Shown: piece after piece, positions 25,922 through 35,831 of the stretch
Position numbering within the stretch: the first letter of the stretch is position 1
How the letters are laid out: the number at the start of each line of letters is the position of its first letter
NCBI RefSeq assembly: GCF_027111355.2
Contig: NZ_CP114291.2
Coordinates: 3,781,437-3,845,436 of the forward strand
Reading direction: 5' to 3'
Source: Flavobacterium eburneipallidum
Lineage (GTDB): Bacteria; Bacteroidota; Bacteroidia; Flavobacteriales; Flavobacteriaceae
Length of the DNA: 64,000 bases
Notes under the pieces: model-generated
Database searches by the model: none
What the model saw: only the letters and a program-made list of their open reading frames with translations
Told to the model about the DNA's origin: nothing
Made by a program: the position numbers and the translations under genes

Positions 25922-26788
25922 ATGAAAAAGCTTCCTGTTTATCAAATAAAGAAATTCAATTGCAAGTCAGAAGAAAATGATTTGTATGTGAATGATTTTA
26001 AATCGCATTTGAAAAACAACGATTTTATTGAAAACTCACACAGCCATAATTTCTATCTTCTGGTTTTATTTACTCACGGAACAGGAACACACACGATTGA
26101 TTTTGATCAATTTGAAATCAAAACAGGACATCTTTACATTCTAAAACCTGGACAAATACACAGCTGGGAACTTTCTGAAAACATTGACGGATATATCACA
26201 TTCTATTCACAAGAAGCTTATAATCTTTACTTTGGAAACAAAAAAATTGAAGAATATCCTTTTTACAGAACCTTGAAAAACTCGCCAGAAATAGTATTAA
26301 ACAAACAGCAACTTATCGAAATCAGAAAATATTTCGAACTTTTGATGGAAGAAAACAAAAAAGAGGAATTTAAAAAACAGGACAAATTATTGAATCTGAT
26401 AGACATCATTCACGTTGAATTAGCTAGAATATACAATTCGATGAATGATCACATTGTTCATTCGTATAATCTTAAAATTAATGAACTGGAAAATTTAGTT
26501 AACCTACATTTCAAAACGGAAAAACTAGCTTCTTTTTACGCTGATAAAATGAATATTAGTCTAAAACATTTGAATAGAATTTGCAAAAACGTGTTAAACA
26601 TTACTTTAACCGAATTCATTTACAGCAAGATTATTTTAGAAAGCAAACGATTATTATCGGCAAATGAAAAAGTCATTGGCGAAGTGGCAAATGAACTTGG
26701 TTTTGAAAATTATTCCTATTTTACTAAAGTTTTCAAAAAACACACCGGATTGACACCACAAAATTTCAAAAAGCAATTGCATTCCTAA
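25922..26788 (+). CDS. AraC-family transcriptional regulator
   Basis: 288 aa. N-terminal cupin sensor (SHSHNFYLLVLFTHGTGTHTIDFDQFEIKTGHLYILKPGQIHSW) and C-terminal double helix-turn-helix (LASFYADKMNISLKHLNRICK; VIGEVANELGFENYSYFTKVFKKHTGLTPQNFKK). The effector is unknown. It lies between DUF983 and metK with no adjacent catabolic operon. A stand-alone regulator. Confidence 0.92.
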   Translation: MKKLPVYQIKKFNCKSEENDLYVNDFKSHLKNNDFIENSHSHNFYLLVLFTHGTGTHTIDFDQFEIKTGHLYILKPGQIHSWELSENIDGYITFYSQEAYNLYFGNKKIEEYPFYRTLKNSPEIVLNKQQLIEIRKYFELLMEENKKEEFKKQDKLLNLIDIIHVELARIYNSMNDHIVHSYNLKINELENLVNLHFKTEKLASFYADKMNISLKHLNRICKNVLNITLTEFIYSKIILESKRLLSANEKVIGEVANELGFENYSYFTKVFKKHTGLTPQNFKKQLHS

Positions 26789-26871
26789 CACCAATTTGAT
26801 TATTATTCATTCGCTTCTAAAATTCAAAAAAATCAGGCTATTTTTTCCCTTCAAAAAAAAGTTAAGTTTAA

Positions 26872-26901
26872 TTTGCAATTCAAAATCGTTTCATACCTTT
26901 G
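26872..26901 (+). promoter_or_regulatory. metK promoter
   Basis: TTTG at 26872-26875 and TACCTTTG at 26894-26901, 18 bp apart: a textbook flavobacterial -33/-7 pair, immediately upstream of the SAM-II riboswitch. Confidence 0.75.
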
Positions 26902-26913
26902 CAAACGAAAATC

Positions 26914-26968
26914 AAGAGGAAAAATTTGAACTGATTGCAACCTCGTTAAAAAAATGCTAAAGCAGCAA
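26914..26968 (+). ncRNA. SAM-II riboswitch ahead of metK
   Basis: P1 arms GAGG and CCTC flank AAAAATTTGAACTGATTGCAA; then GTTAAAAAAATGCTAAAGCA. This matches the SAM-II core (ATTTAAC..ATTGCAA, GT.A, ATG.GCTAAA) that folds as a pseudoknot. SAM would repress metK, which makes SAM. The start codon is about 68 nt further down, longer than typical for translational SAM-II control, so the mechanism is open. Confidence 0.85.
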
Positions 26969-27035
26969 TTCTCCTTTAGTACTATTTACCAGCAATCCTT
27001 CTTTTTTCTCGCTTAATTATAAAATCTATATTATT

Positions 27036-28286
27036 ATGGCTTATTTATTTACGTCAGAATCAGTGAGTGAAGGACATCCAGACAAAGTTGCGGATCAAAT
27101 TTCTGATGCTCTAATTGATAATTTTTTGGCTTTTGATCCAGAATCAAAAGTAGCTTGCGAAACTTTAGTTACCACTGGACAAGTTATTTTGGCTGGTGAA
27201 GTGAAATCTGAAACCTATTTAGACGTACAAACTATTGCTAGAGATGTCATCAAAAAAATTGGTTATACTAAAAGTGAATATATGTTTGAAGCCAATTCTT
27301 GTGGTGTTCTTTCAGCCATTCACGAACAATCTGCCGATATTAATCAAGGTGTTGACAGAGCTAGCAAAGAAGAGCAAGGAGCTGGTGACCAGGGAATGAT
27401 GTTTGGTTATGCTACTAATGAAACGGAAAACTATATGCCATTGGCTTTGGATATTGCTCACGCATTATTGATTGAATTGGCAAACCTAAGAAGAGAAGAT
27501 GCTGAAATCACTTATTTACGTCCAGATGCTAAATCACAAGTAACTTTAGAATATTCAGACGATAACAAACCACAACGAATTGATGCGATTGTAATTTCGA
27601 CTCAACACGATGATTTCGCTCCAGAAGCTGAAATGTTAGCAAAAATCAAAAATGATTTAATTTCTATTTTGATTCCAAGAATTAAAGCCAAATATCCACA
27701 ATACGCTCATTTGTTTAATGACCAAATTCAATACCACATTAACCCAACTGGAAAATTTGTTATTGGTGGACCTCACGGAGATACTGGATTGACAGGAAGA
27801 AAAATCATTGTAGATACTTACGGTGGAAAAGGAGCTCACGGTGGTGGTGCTTTCTCTGGAAAAGATCCAAGTAAAGTAGATAGAAGTGCGGCTTATGCTA
27901 CACGTCATATCGCTAAAAATCTTGTTGCAGCTGGAGTTGCTGACGAGATTTTGGTTCAGGTTTCTTACGCTATTGGTGTTGCAAAACCAATGGGAATCTT
28001 TGTTGACACTTATGGAACTTCAAAAGTGAATTTGACTAACGGTGAAATTGCCAAAAAAGTAGAGGAAATTTTTGATATGCGTCCTTACTTTATCGAACAA
28101 CGTTTGAAATTAAGAAATCCAATCTATAGCGAAACTGCTGCTTACGGACACATGGGACGTAAACCAGAAACGGTAACCAAAACTTTCAAAGCGCCAGGAG
28201 GAATTGAAAAAACAGTAACTGTTGAATTGTTTACTTGGGAAAAATTAGATTTCGTAGATCAAGTGAAAACTGCTTTTGGGTTATAA
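27036..28286 (+). CDS. metK: S-adenosylmethionine synthetase
   Basis: 416 aa. N-terminal [32 protein letters not shown] (ATP motif), [21 protein letters not shown] and the P-loop-like [19 protein letters not shown]. It makes SAM from methionine and ATP. Own promoter plus SAM-II riboswitch; a terminator follows. Slightly longer than E. coli MetK (384) through insertions in the middle ([27 protein letters not shown] region) normal for Bacteroidota. Confidence 0.98.
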   Translation: MAYLFTSESVSEGHPDKVADQISDALIDNFLAFDPESKVACETLVTTGQVILAGEVKSETYLDVQTIARDVIKKIGYTKSEYMFEANSCGVLSAIHEQSADINQGVDRASKEEQGAGDQGMMFGYATNETENYMPLALDIAHALLIELANLRREDAEITYLRPDAKSQVTLEYSDDNKPQRIDAIVISTQHDDFAPEAEMLAKIKNDLISILIPRIKAKYPQYAHLFNDQIQYHINPTGKFVIGGPHGDTGLTGRKIIVDTYGGKGAHGGGAFSGKDPSKVDRSAAYATRHIAKNLVAAGVADEILVQVSYAIGVAKPMGIFVDTYGTSKVNLTNGEIAKKVEEIFDMRPYFIEQRLKLRNPIYSETAAYGHMGRKPETVTKTFKAPGGIEKTVTVELFTWEKLDFVDQVKTAFGL

Positions 28287-28314
28287 AATTTAACCGCAAA
28301 GTACACAAAGAAAT

Positions 28315-28350
28315 ACCCTGACGAAATTTAATATTTTGTCAGGGTTTTTT
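28315..28350 (+). terminator. metK terminator
   Basis: ACCCTGAC / GTCAGGGT arms with a loop rich in A/T, followed by TTTTTT. Homologous in sequence to the hairpin at 30181-30238. Confidence 0.85.
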
Positions 28351-28403
28351 ATTTGGCTATCTATCTATTTTTATATATTTAGCAGAAAATATCCCAACCA
28401 ACT

Positions 28404-30176
28404 ATGGCTAAATTTCCTTCTTTACAAAGTGTATTAAATGCTACACTAAAAACTGTTTTAAGATTTCCGTTAGAAACAATAACGACCATTTTCGGAACCA
28501 TTTGCGCTATTCTCCTTATTCAAAAAGACTATGGAGATACTTCAAAAGAATTTTTATTCAAAGCTATAATGAGTTGCTCGCTATGTTTGGTCTTGTTTCT
28601 TTCCATTAGTTTATTTTTCTTCAACTACAAAAAAAACAATCTTCTTCGTTTTTTGACTAGCTCAATCCTAGGAAGCCTAGCCATTGCTTTTGTTTTCAGC
28701 TTTAAAAATGACGCTTCAGAAATTGAAATGCAACAGTATTTAGTACTAAACATAGCATTGCATTTACTGGTTTCATTTGCTGGTTTTTTACCCAAAAAAT
28801 ATAATCAAGAAGAATTTTGGGAATTTAACAAGCAACTATTTCTGCGTATATTAACTTCAGGTTTATACACCATTGTCCTTTATTCAGGATTAGCTTTAGC
28901 AATTTTGGCGGTCAAAGAATTATTTAAGATTGAATTTGACAATAACATTTATGGTTATTTGTTCTTTGTAATTGCTGGAATTTTCAATACTCTTTTCTTT
29001 TTGAATGGTGTTCCAGATACTAATAATCATGAAATACCTTTAAAATTAAGCTATCCTAATGGACTTAAAAACTTTACTCAATATGTTTTATTGCCTTTAA
29101 TTAGCCTTTATTTAGTTATTTTAATTTGTTATGAAACGAAAATTTTAATTACTCTCTCTTTACCTGTTGGTTGGGTTTCTAACCTTGTTTTGGTATTTGC
29201 TATTTTCGGAATTTTATCATTCCTATTAGTACATCCAATAGCTACTGAAACAGGAAATCTTTGGATGCGAACTTTCAATCGCTGGTTTTATTTTTCATTA
29301 ATCCCTTTGTTAGGGTTACTGTTTTATGCTATTCTATATCGTGTTCAGTTGTATGGATTTACACATGAACGTTATTATGTATTATTATTAGCAATTTGGC
29401 TAGTAATTGTTGCGGGTTATTTTTTAATTCAAAAGCAACCTCAAATAAAATTCATTCCTATTAGCATGTGCATTGCAGGATTGTTATCTATTGTTGGCCC
29501 TCAAAGTGCGGATAGTATTTCTAAAAACAGTCAACTTTCTAGATTTGAATGGTATATGCAAAAAATTGAAAAAGAAAAACTGAACTTTGAACAGGAAAAA
29601 GACTTGAGTAGTATTGTAGATTTTATAGAAGAAAATTATTCTGCAAACATTCTAATTCCTTACACAAAAGACAAATTAACTACATTACTCAAAAAAGACG
29701 AAGAGCCAAATTCTTCACAGATCATGGAGGCTTTAGGTCTGACTTACCGCTACAAATCTAATAGAAAAAACAATATTAACACTAGTTTTTATTATAGTTA
29801 TTACGATGATGAAAATCAAAATATTGAAAACATTCACGACTATGATTTTTCTTGTTTTGTTTCAGATAATAATAATTTAGATTGTGAAAATTGTATAGAA
29901 ATAGACAAAATCAAATATTCAATAAAATCATTTGAAAAACCTTATGGTTGTAATTTAGAAATTAATCAGGATATAATTCCTTTACGAATTTTTGATTTTG
30001 TCAATACTACTAAAGCTTTTGATTATAACAATTCTGATAAAAAAATCACTCAAACAATAGAATTACCCAAATACCGAATTCTAATCACTTATTTAAATAT
30101 AAATGGAGCAAAAAAAGAAAACAAAAAAACAATAACAAATTACAGACTAAAAGTTATGATTGGAATTAAAAAATAA
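28404..30176 (+). CDS. DUF4153 domain membrane protein
   Basis: 590 aa. About ten to eleven transmembrane helices over residues ~15-370 (e.g. FLFKAIMSCSLCLVLFLSISLFFF; LLPLISLYLVILICYETKILI; ERYYVLLLAIWLVIVAGYFLI), then a soluble C-terminal ~200 residues rich in Asn/Lys/Tyr. The pattern with WVSNLVLVFAIFGILSFLLVHPI and RFEWYMQKIEKEKL matches DUF4153 proteins of Bacteroidota. Function unknown. Own unit between two similar terminators. Confidence 0.82.
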   Translation: MAKFPSLQSVLNATLKTVLRFPLETITTIFGTICAILLIQKDYGDTSKEFLFKAIMSCSLCLVLFLSISLFFFNYKKNNLLRFLTSSILGSLAIAFVFSFKNDASEIEMQQYLVLNIALHLLVSFAGFLPKKYNQEEFWEFNKQLFLRILTSGLYTIVLYSGLALAILAVKELFKIEFDNNIYGYLFFVIAGIFNTLFFLNGVPDTNNHEIPLKLSYPNGLKNFTQYVLLPLISLYLVILICYETKILITLSLPVGWVSNLVLVFAIFGILSFLLVHPIATETGNLWMRTFNRWFYFSLIPLLGLLFYAILYRVQLYGFTHERYYVLLLAIWLVIVAGYFLIQKQPQIKFIPISMCIAGLLSIVGPQSADSISKNSQLSRFEWYMQKIEKEKLNFEQEKDLSSIVDFIEENYSANILIPYTKDKLTTLLKKDEEPNSSQIMEALGLTYRYKSNRKNNINTSFYYSYYDDENQNIENIHDYDFSCFVSDNNNLDCENCIEIDKIKYSIKSFEKPYGCNLEINQDIIPLRIFDFVNTTKAFDYNNSDKKITQTIELPKYRILITYLNINGAKKENKKTITNYRLKVMIGIKK

Positions 30177-30180
30177 CAAT

Positions 30181-30238
30181 AAATCCATAAAAAATACACT
30201 AACGAAATTAATTTTATCAGGGTATTTTTTATGGATTT
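30181..30238. terminator. Long bidirectional hairpin between convergent genes
   Basis: AAATCCATAAAAAATAC (30181-30197) pairs perfectly with GTATTTTTTATGGATTT (30222-30238). It ends DUF4153 (plus) and the outer-membrane protein (minus). Confidence 0.8.
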
Positions 30239-30255
30239 AATACTTCAAAGTCTAA

Positions 30256-32958
30256 TTAAATATTATACTTCAAAGACAAAATCAAATACCTTGGTTGAAC
30301 GGTGTATTGCGAAGTTCTGGTAGAGAATTGCGAGAAACTGTCATCATTTATAGATTTGGTATTCAAGAGATTCGTTCCACTAATTTTATATTCGAATTTG
30401 CTGTTTTTCTTTTGATAAATTAAACTGGCACTCAAGAAATCATATTGATTATCGACTGTTTTACTGCTGTTGTAATAATGGTAAAATTCGTATTCGGCAA
30501 CAAACGAAAAGCTGTTCAAAAAGTAGTAATCTAATTTAGCAAAAGGCCTGTCGGTGTAAAAAACACTATTGGCATAATCATTAATTGTTAGATTGTAACC
30601 CACTTCTAAATTGGGTAATTTTTTATAATTCGTTGACGCTTTTAAAGTATAACTTTGGGTAAAACTTTCGTTTTCAATCAAGACATTGTTCTGAATGTTA
30701 TTGAACAAAGACCAATTCAAATTAGCGGAAAATGAAGCTTTATAATTCTTCAGGAAAGAACGTCCATACGAACCGCTTCCTGATAAAGTTTCGTCAGCAA
30801 AATCAGAATTATATGGCGCTGAAGACTGATTCACACCATCATAATTTGCTCTGGTTTTTACGGCATCAATACGTTTAGAATAAGTCAAAAATGCCGATAT
30901 GTTTTCTAAATTATACATATTGTATTTAAAATAACGTAACGAATGCTGACGAGCCGTTGCATTTTCGAGCGTTCGGCTTCCTTTTCGTAGATTATTATAA
31001 TTAGAAAAAACCAAACCTTCTGCCAATTGATTAATATCGGTAAAACTATTGGTATAGGAGAAATTATAAGTCAATGATTCTGCTTTTTTGATTTGATAAA
31101 TCGCTAATAAATCAGGCAAAACTCGTGAAAAATTTTGGCTAAAACCAGTTCCTAATTGGTCATTGGTCATATTATAACTATGAATGCTTACTCCTGGCGT
31201 GAACGTAAATTTCCCCGTTAAAATCTTGTAATGCAATCCCAAAAAAGCATCGTTAAAATTGTAAGTTACGTCATTTTGATTGGCTGAATTATCCAATTCA
31301 TTAATGGTTTGATTGTCCAAAATTTGATACATACTGGAATTAAAATTCTGGTACGAATAGGTATCACCTAATGTGATATTGATGTTGCTTGTGGGCGTAA
31401 GCATGTAATAATAATCGGCTTTGGCATCTATTTTACTGGTCTTAACAAATCGGTTTTGGGTAATATCATTTCTATTTTGTCCCGAAGTATAACCCACTAA
31501 ATTAAAGGGTTGCGACTTTAAATTGGCATTATAAAAAGGATCTTCTTCTTGGTACAAATGTTGCATCTCGACCGCGAGAATATTCTTTTCATTTAAGGTA
31601 TAAAACAAACTCAAATTTTGATTGATTGAAATAGGTTCTTGTTCTTTTGTCGTATTGATAGTTTCAGTTGTTGAAATATTATCCACAATAGATTCTCTAA
31701 CTAAAGGAGCGTCTTCTTCTTGCTTGGAAATCTTGGCTAAAACATCGTAATCGAACTGAAAATCAGACGATGGTTTGTAACTCGAACTCAACTTAAACAT
31801 CCCTAAATTACTTTTTTGATGCGCTGCTTCTTTCCGATTTTCGGTAGATTGAATTTCAGAAGAATTGGGTTCTAAAATATTGGTTTGCGAAATGGTTTCT
31901 AAATCGGTGAGTGAGGAAGAAATAATTCCAAAACCGCTCAACGTCCACGCTTTATTGACATTATAAGAGAAATTTGCGGCTCCAAATTGGGTTTCAATTT
32001 CCTTGGCTCGATTGTTTCTCATCAATGAAATCCCTAAATCATTAGACGTAACGTTAAAACTAGAACCGCCTTTGGACGTTAATCCTCGAAAACCTCCCGT
32101 CAGTTTATTATAATCTTGAATAGTTAAAGGCAATTCGCCAATATTATTGAAATTGGTAATCACATTGATACTGTATTTAGGGCTGTAATAAAACAATTTT
32201 GGGTTAATTAAATAACGCGTATCCAACATCCCTACTCCAATTCCAGCAGTCAGATCGCCAAACCAGAAATTCTTTTTTCCTGATTTCAATTTGATGTTCA
32301 TCGCTACATTGTCTTGGTTGTTTTCGACCCCTTTCAGAATTGAATTTTCGTTGAAATTACGCAACACTTGAATTTTATCAATCGCATCTGCAGGAATATT
32401 TTTTACTCCTAATTTGGTATCGCCATCAAAAAAATCTTTGCCTTCGACCATTAATTTGGTTACTTTTTTACCTTCTACTTCAATTTCACCATCGGCATTT
32501 ACTTCAACTCCAGGTAATTTTTTCAGGACATCTTCCAGCTTTCGTTCCGTACCCGATTTAAAAGAATCGGCATTGTACACAATCGTATCGCCTTTGATAG
32601 AAACGGGCATTTCACGAACAATTTCTACTCCATCCAACTCAACAGCTCCATCTTGCAGGGCAATATTTTTATTGATATTAGTAGTAGCCGTAACAACTTC
32701 TACCTGCGTGCTTTGCATTCCCAAAAAACTCACGCTAATAGTGTAAGTTGAATTGACTTTCAAATCGAGGAAATATTTCCCTTTTTCGTTGGTTATCGCA
32801 TAAGAATCCATGGCTTTCGTGACTTTATTTACCGCCATCACATTGACCATTTCCAGTCCTGTGTTTTTAGAATCGGTGATAAGACCTTCCATTCGTATGG
32901 TTTGTGAAAAAGAAAGCGAACTGATAAGCAATAAGGCAATTGTATAAATATGTTTCAT
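30256..32958 (-). CDS. TonB-dependent receptor-like outer-membrane beta-barrel with carboxypeptidase-like regulatory domain
   Basis: 900 aa. Signal peptide (MKHIYTIALLLISSLSFSQ), CarboxypepD_reg-like domain (RMEGLITDSKNTGLEMVNVMAVNK), a plug region (EDVLKKLPGVEVNADGEIEVEGKKVTKLMVEGKDFFDG) and a long barrel ending in ILSLKYNI. The plug with GKDFFDGD is the type found in Bacteroidota receptors paired with a GLPGLI protein, as here, 40 bp upstream in the same direction. No SusD partner. Ligand unknown; peptide or metal-related transport is possible. Confidence 0.85.
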   Translation of the reverse strand: MKHIYTIALLLISSLSFSQTIRMEGLITDSKNTGLEMVNVMAVNKVTKAMDSYAITNEKGKYFLDLKVNSTYTISVSFLGMQSTQVEVVTATTNINKNIALQDGAVELDGVEIVREMPVSIKGDTIVYNADSFKSGTERKLEDVLKKLPGVEVNADGEIEVEGKKVTKLMVEGKDFFDGDTKLGVKNIPADAIDKIQVLRNFNENSILKGVENNQDNVAMNIKLKSGKKNFWFGDLTAGIGVGMLDTRYLINPKLFYYSPKYSINVITNFNNIGELPLTIQDYNKLTGGFRGLTSKGGSSFNVTSNDLGISLMRNNRAKEIETQFGAANFSYNVNKAWTLSGFGIISSSLTDLETISQTNILEPNSSEIQSTENRKEAAHQKSNLGMFKLSSSYKPSSDFQFDYDVLAKISKQEEDAPLVRESIVDNISTTETINTTKEQEPISINQNLSLFYTLNEKNILAVEMQHLYQEEDPFYNANLKSQPFNLVGYTSGQNRNDITQNRFVKTSKIDAKADYYYMLTPTSNINITLGDTYSYQNFNSSMYQILDNQTINELDNSANQNDVTYNFNDAFLGLHYKILTGKFTFTPGVSIHSYNMTNDQLGTGFSQNFSRVLPDLLAIYQIKKAESLTYNFSYTNSFTDINQLAEGLVFSNYNNLRKGSRTLENATARQHSLRYFKYNMYNLENISAFLTYSKRIDAVKTRANYDGVNQSSAPYNSDFADETLSGSGSYGRSFLKNYKASFSANLNWSLFNNIQNNVLIENESFTQSYTLKASTNYKKLPNLEVGYNLTINDYANSVFYTDRPFAKLDYYFLNSFSFVAEYEFYHYYNSSKTVDNQYDFLSASLIYQKKNSKFEYKISGTNLLNTKSINDDSFSQFSTRTSQYTVQPRYLILSLKYNI

Positions 32959-32997
32959 TTGGATTTTTTAATGATTTTGAAAATGAATTGGATTTTG

Positions 32998-33885
32998 TTA
33001 AGGTCTTCCCATTCCTCCAGGCCCTCCATTTCCGCCAGGTCTTTGATTCATTTCACGAAATTCCTGCATTTTTTTCACCACCAATTCATCATAGTCTTTT
33101 TGTGAAATTTGTTTCCCTTTAGCAACTGGTTTTATCACTGCTTTCTCTTTAGGATTCAACACAATTTTAGAACATAAAATAACTGTTTTTCCATCGTTTA
33201 CTTCCAAAATTAATCCTGGCAAACCCCAATAACCTTCTGGCCCTTGGTTTACTGGAATTTCTGGTGTGTACCAAACGGTAATTATTTCTACTTTTGGAGC
33301 ACTAATTTGATCCGTAAAATTCGTTTTGGTAGTAGCCTCTTTTTTTACAGCAGGTGTTTCTTCTTTTCTAGGGGCAAAATTTCTAAAATCGGCAGCACTT
33401 ACAGGGCGAACAGCGGTGGCTTTAAAACAATTATAACCACCAATAATGCGGCTTTCACCTTCTAATTTCCATTTCAAATTAGGCAATGAATCTTTGATTA
33501 AAAATTCTTTGCTCATAAATTCTTTGTCAACCGTATAAGTTTTCTCTTTGATGTTTTTATAATAGGTTCCGCCAGCGCCCATCATAGAACCCATCATTCG
33601 CATTCCGCCACCTTGTTGAGTTGGTGCATCGAGTTTTACTTCCTCCTTATAAATCGAAGCCGTTTTATCAAAATTCAGAATGAATCTTTTTTCGAACATC
33701 GATTTCATACGCTCCTCCATCATCTTCATTCGTTCTGGAGTCATATCTTTATTTCCTGCCATTCGTTCCTTGAATTCAGCTGTACTTGTTTTGGACTCAT
33801 AAACCGCCACTCCTTGAAATTCCTGCGCTTGAAGTCCTAAATGGACTGCAATTAATAATGCTATTGAAAAAATAATTTTAGACAT
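32998..33885 (-). CDS. GLPGLI family protein
   Basis: 295 aa. Signal peptide (MSKIIFSIALLIAVHLGLQAQE). The family signature YWGLPGLILEVNDGKTVILCSKI is near residue 220. Met/Lys-rich early part (MAGNKDMTPERMKMMEERMKSMFEKRF) and a Gly/Pro-rich C-terminal tail (RPGGNGGPGGMGRP). Secreted or periplasmic, function unknown. Forms a pair with the downstream receptor; the Met-rich segment could bind metal, but that is a guess. Confidence 0.9.
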   Translation of the reverse strand: MSKIIFSIALLIAVHLGLQAQEFQGVAVYESKTSTAEFKERMAGNKDMTPERMKMMEERMKSMFEKRFILNFDKTASIYKEEVKLDAPTQQGGGMRMMGSMMGAGGTYYKNIKEKTYTVDKEFMSKEFLIKDSLPNLKWKLEGESRIIGGYNCFKATAVRPVSAADFRNFAPRKEETPAVKKEATTKTNFTDQISAPKVEIITVWYTPEIPVNQGPEGYWGLPGLILEVNDGKTVILCSKIVLNPKEKAVIKPVAKGKQISQKDYDELVVKKMQEFREMNQRPGGNGGPGGMGRP

Positions 33886-34170
33886 AATTTTTGTTTTTTT
33901 TGATATTAAGAAGTAGTCTATTCCTAAAGGAATTTGTTACATTTTTATATTAAACGTAAGACTGCATTTGCTGTAAAGAGTTTAATCACAAACTGTATTT
34001 ACCCTAATCAAAAGTAGAATTAATAAATTCAATAGTGAAATTTAATATACAAGTTCCTCAAACCCATAGACCATTTCTATTTTTAGGCAGATGAATTTAA
34101 AATTTTGATTGTCATCAAAAAAAGCATTTGTTTTAAAACAAAATACACATTAAATGCAAAAATATGCCAA

Positions 34171-34271
34171 AGATTCGCAGATTTTCACAGCATAAATCAG
34201 ATGAAATTAACGCAGATTTTTAAATTAGAGAAACAAAACATCTCTTTTCATTTTTAAAATCTGCGAATCTG
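34171..34271. repeat. Inverted repeat in the 468-bp gap 33886-34353
   Basis: AGATTCGCAGATTTT (34171-34185) and its exact complement AAAATCTGCGAATCT (34257-34271), 71 nt apart. The gap also holds diffuse CAGATTTT-type repeats and no ORF I can support. Similar ATCTGCG words occur in other spacers of this window. Confidence 0.65.
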
Positions 34272-34353
34272 CGGTGGAATTTTAACAATGAATGTCCTGA
34301 CATTAAAAAATATCTGTCACTAGCAATTCTATTTTTTGTAATTTGGTGCGCTG

Positions 34354-35145
34354 ATGAAAAAACTGCTTCCAATATTCTTTATTTGTTTATTGACTGTATC
34401 TTACGGACAAGATAAAACCTATCTTGCTACAAAAATAGATACTACTTTGCTCACCGCAAATCGATTTTTGGGATACGATCAGTTTGGATTTTATTATTCA
34501 ATAAAAAACAATGTGTTGTTTAAAGATAAAAAAAACGAACACTTTGAATACAAAAATATTGCACTCGGAAAACCAACAAAAATAGACATTCAAAATCCAT
34601 TGAAAATCATGCTTTTTTATGAAAATTTCAATACCGTTGTGTTATTGGACAACCAATTGAGTGAAACACAAAGAATAAATCTTTCGGAAAATGGAATCCC
34701 AATAATGGCATCTGCTATAGGAATTGCATCTCAAAACAGACTTTGGATTTACAATAGTTTGACTCAAGAAATTGGACTTTTTGATTACATGAAAAACACT
34801 TTTAAGTCTATAACTCCAGCTTTTCAAGGGAATTTAAAATACTACGAATCTGATTTCAATACGTTTCAATGGATAGACAACAAACTGAATTGGTATTCCT
34901 GTGATGTCTTTGGAAAAATCACAAGTCTTGGAAAACTAACCGATTTTGACGGCATACAAATCATTTCAAACCAATACATTCTCTTTTCAAAAGAAGACAA
35001 ATTATACCTCCAGGATTCAAAAAATAGCCGTATTTCCGAGATTGAAAATGTGGAAAAATCATTTCAAAATTTCTACTACAAAGACCAAATTTTGTCTATT
35101 TTTACCACCCAAGGAATTACAAATTATAAAATCTCAATACCGTAA
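34354..35145 (+). CDS. Exported hypothetical protein preceding deoxynucleoside kinase
   Basis: 263 aa. Signal peptide (MKKLLPIFFICLLTVSYGQDK). The body has repeated short beta-like segments (LGYDQFGFYYSIKNN; IMLFYENFNTVVLLDNQLSETQRINLSENG; RLWIYNSLTQEIGLFDYMKN), suggesting a beta-propeller-like fold. No lipobox. Its TAA overlaps the ATG of the kinase gene by one base (TAATG), so they are co-translated. Function unknown. Confidence 0.75.
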   Translation: MKKLLPIFFICLLTVSYGQDKTYLATKIDTTLLTANRFLGYDQFGFYYSIKNNVLFKDKKNEHFEYKNIALGKPTKIDIQNPLKIMLFYENFNTVVLLDNQLSETQRINLSENGIPIMASAIGIASQNRLWIYNSLTQEIGLFDYMKNTFKSITPAFQGNLKYYESDFNTFQWIDNKLNWYSCDVFGKITSLGKLTDFDGIQIISNQYILFSKEDKLYLQDSKNSRISEIENVEKSFQNFYYKDQILSIFTTQGITNYKISIP

Positions 35146-35759
35146 TGCACATAGCAGTAGCAGGAAACATAGGCGCAGGAAAAACAACTTTAACCCGATT
35201 GTTGGCGAAACATTTTAAGTGGGAACCTCATTTTGAAGACGTGGTTGACAATCCTTATTTGGATGATTTCTATCATCAAATGGAGCGTTGGTCTTTTAAT
35301 TTGCAGATTTATTTCCTTAACAGTCGTTTTCGCCAAGTGATTCAAATTCGGGAAAGTGGCAAAAAAATTATTCAGGATAGAACTATTTATGAAGATGCTC
35401 ACATTTTTGCGCCCAATCTTCACGCTATGGGGTTGATGACCAATCGTGATTTTCAGAATTATTCTTCCCTTTTTGAATTGATGGAATCGACGGTAAAACC
35501 ACCCGATATGCTGATTTATTTAAGGAGTTCTATTCCTAATTTGGTAGGGCAAATTCATAAGCGTGGTCGCGAATATGAGAACACCATTTCCATCGATTAC
35601 CTCAACCGCCTAAACGAGCGTTACGAAGCTTGGATCCAAACGTACACCAAAGGAAAATTACTAATCATCGATGTGGACAACATTAATTTCGTTGACAATC
35701 CCGAAGATTTAGGAATGATTATCAATAAAATTGATGCGGAATTAAATGGGTTGTTTTAG
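35145..35759 (+). CDS. Deoxynucleoside kinase
   Basis: 204 aa. P-loop AVAGNIGAGKTTLTRLLAKHF, then EDVVDNPYLDDFYHQMERWSFNLQIYFLNSRF, the DRTIYEDAHIFA motif and the lid RIHKRGREYE-like IHKRGREYENTIS. Salvage kinase for deoxyadenosine/deoxyguanosine or related nucleosides, cytosolic. Substrate not predictable from sequence. A terminator follows. Confidence 0.92.
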   Translation: MHIAVAGNIGAGKTTLTRLLAKHFKWEPHFEDVVDNPYLDDFYHQMERWSFNLQIYFLNSRFRQVIQIRESGKKIIQDRTIYEDAHIFAPNLHAMGLMTNRDFQNYSSLFELMESTVKPPDMLIYLRSSIPNLVGQIHKRGREYENTISIDYLNRLNERYEAWIQTYTKGKLLIIDVDNINFVDNPEDLGMIINKIDAELNGLF

Positions 35760-35797
35760 ATTCAATTACGATATAAAAATTACGAATTACGATATAA

Positions 35798-35828
35798 AAA
35801 TGCCTCTCAAAATTGAGAGGCATTTTTT
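35798..35828. terminator. Bidirectional terminator between dNK and hsdS
   Basis: AAATGCCTCTCAA / TTGAGAGGCATTT followed by T-run; preceded by two copies of AATTACGATATAAAAA (35764-35798). Confidence 0.85.
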
Positions 35829-35831
35829 GTT

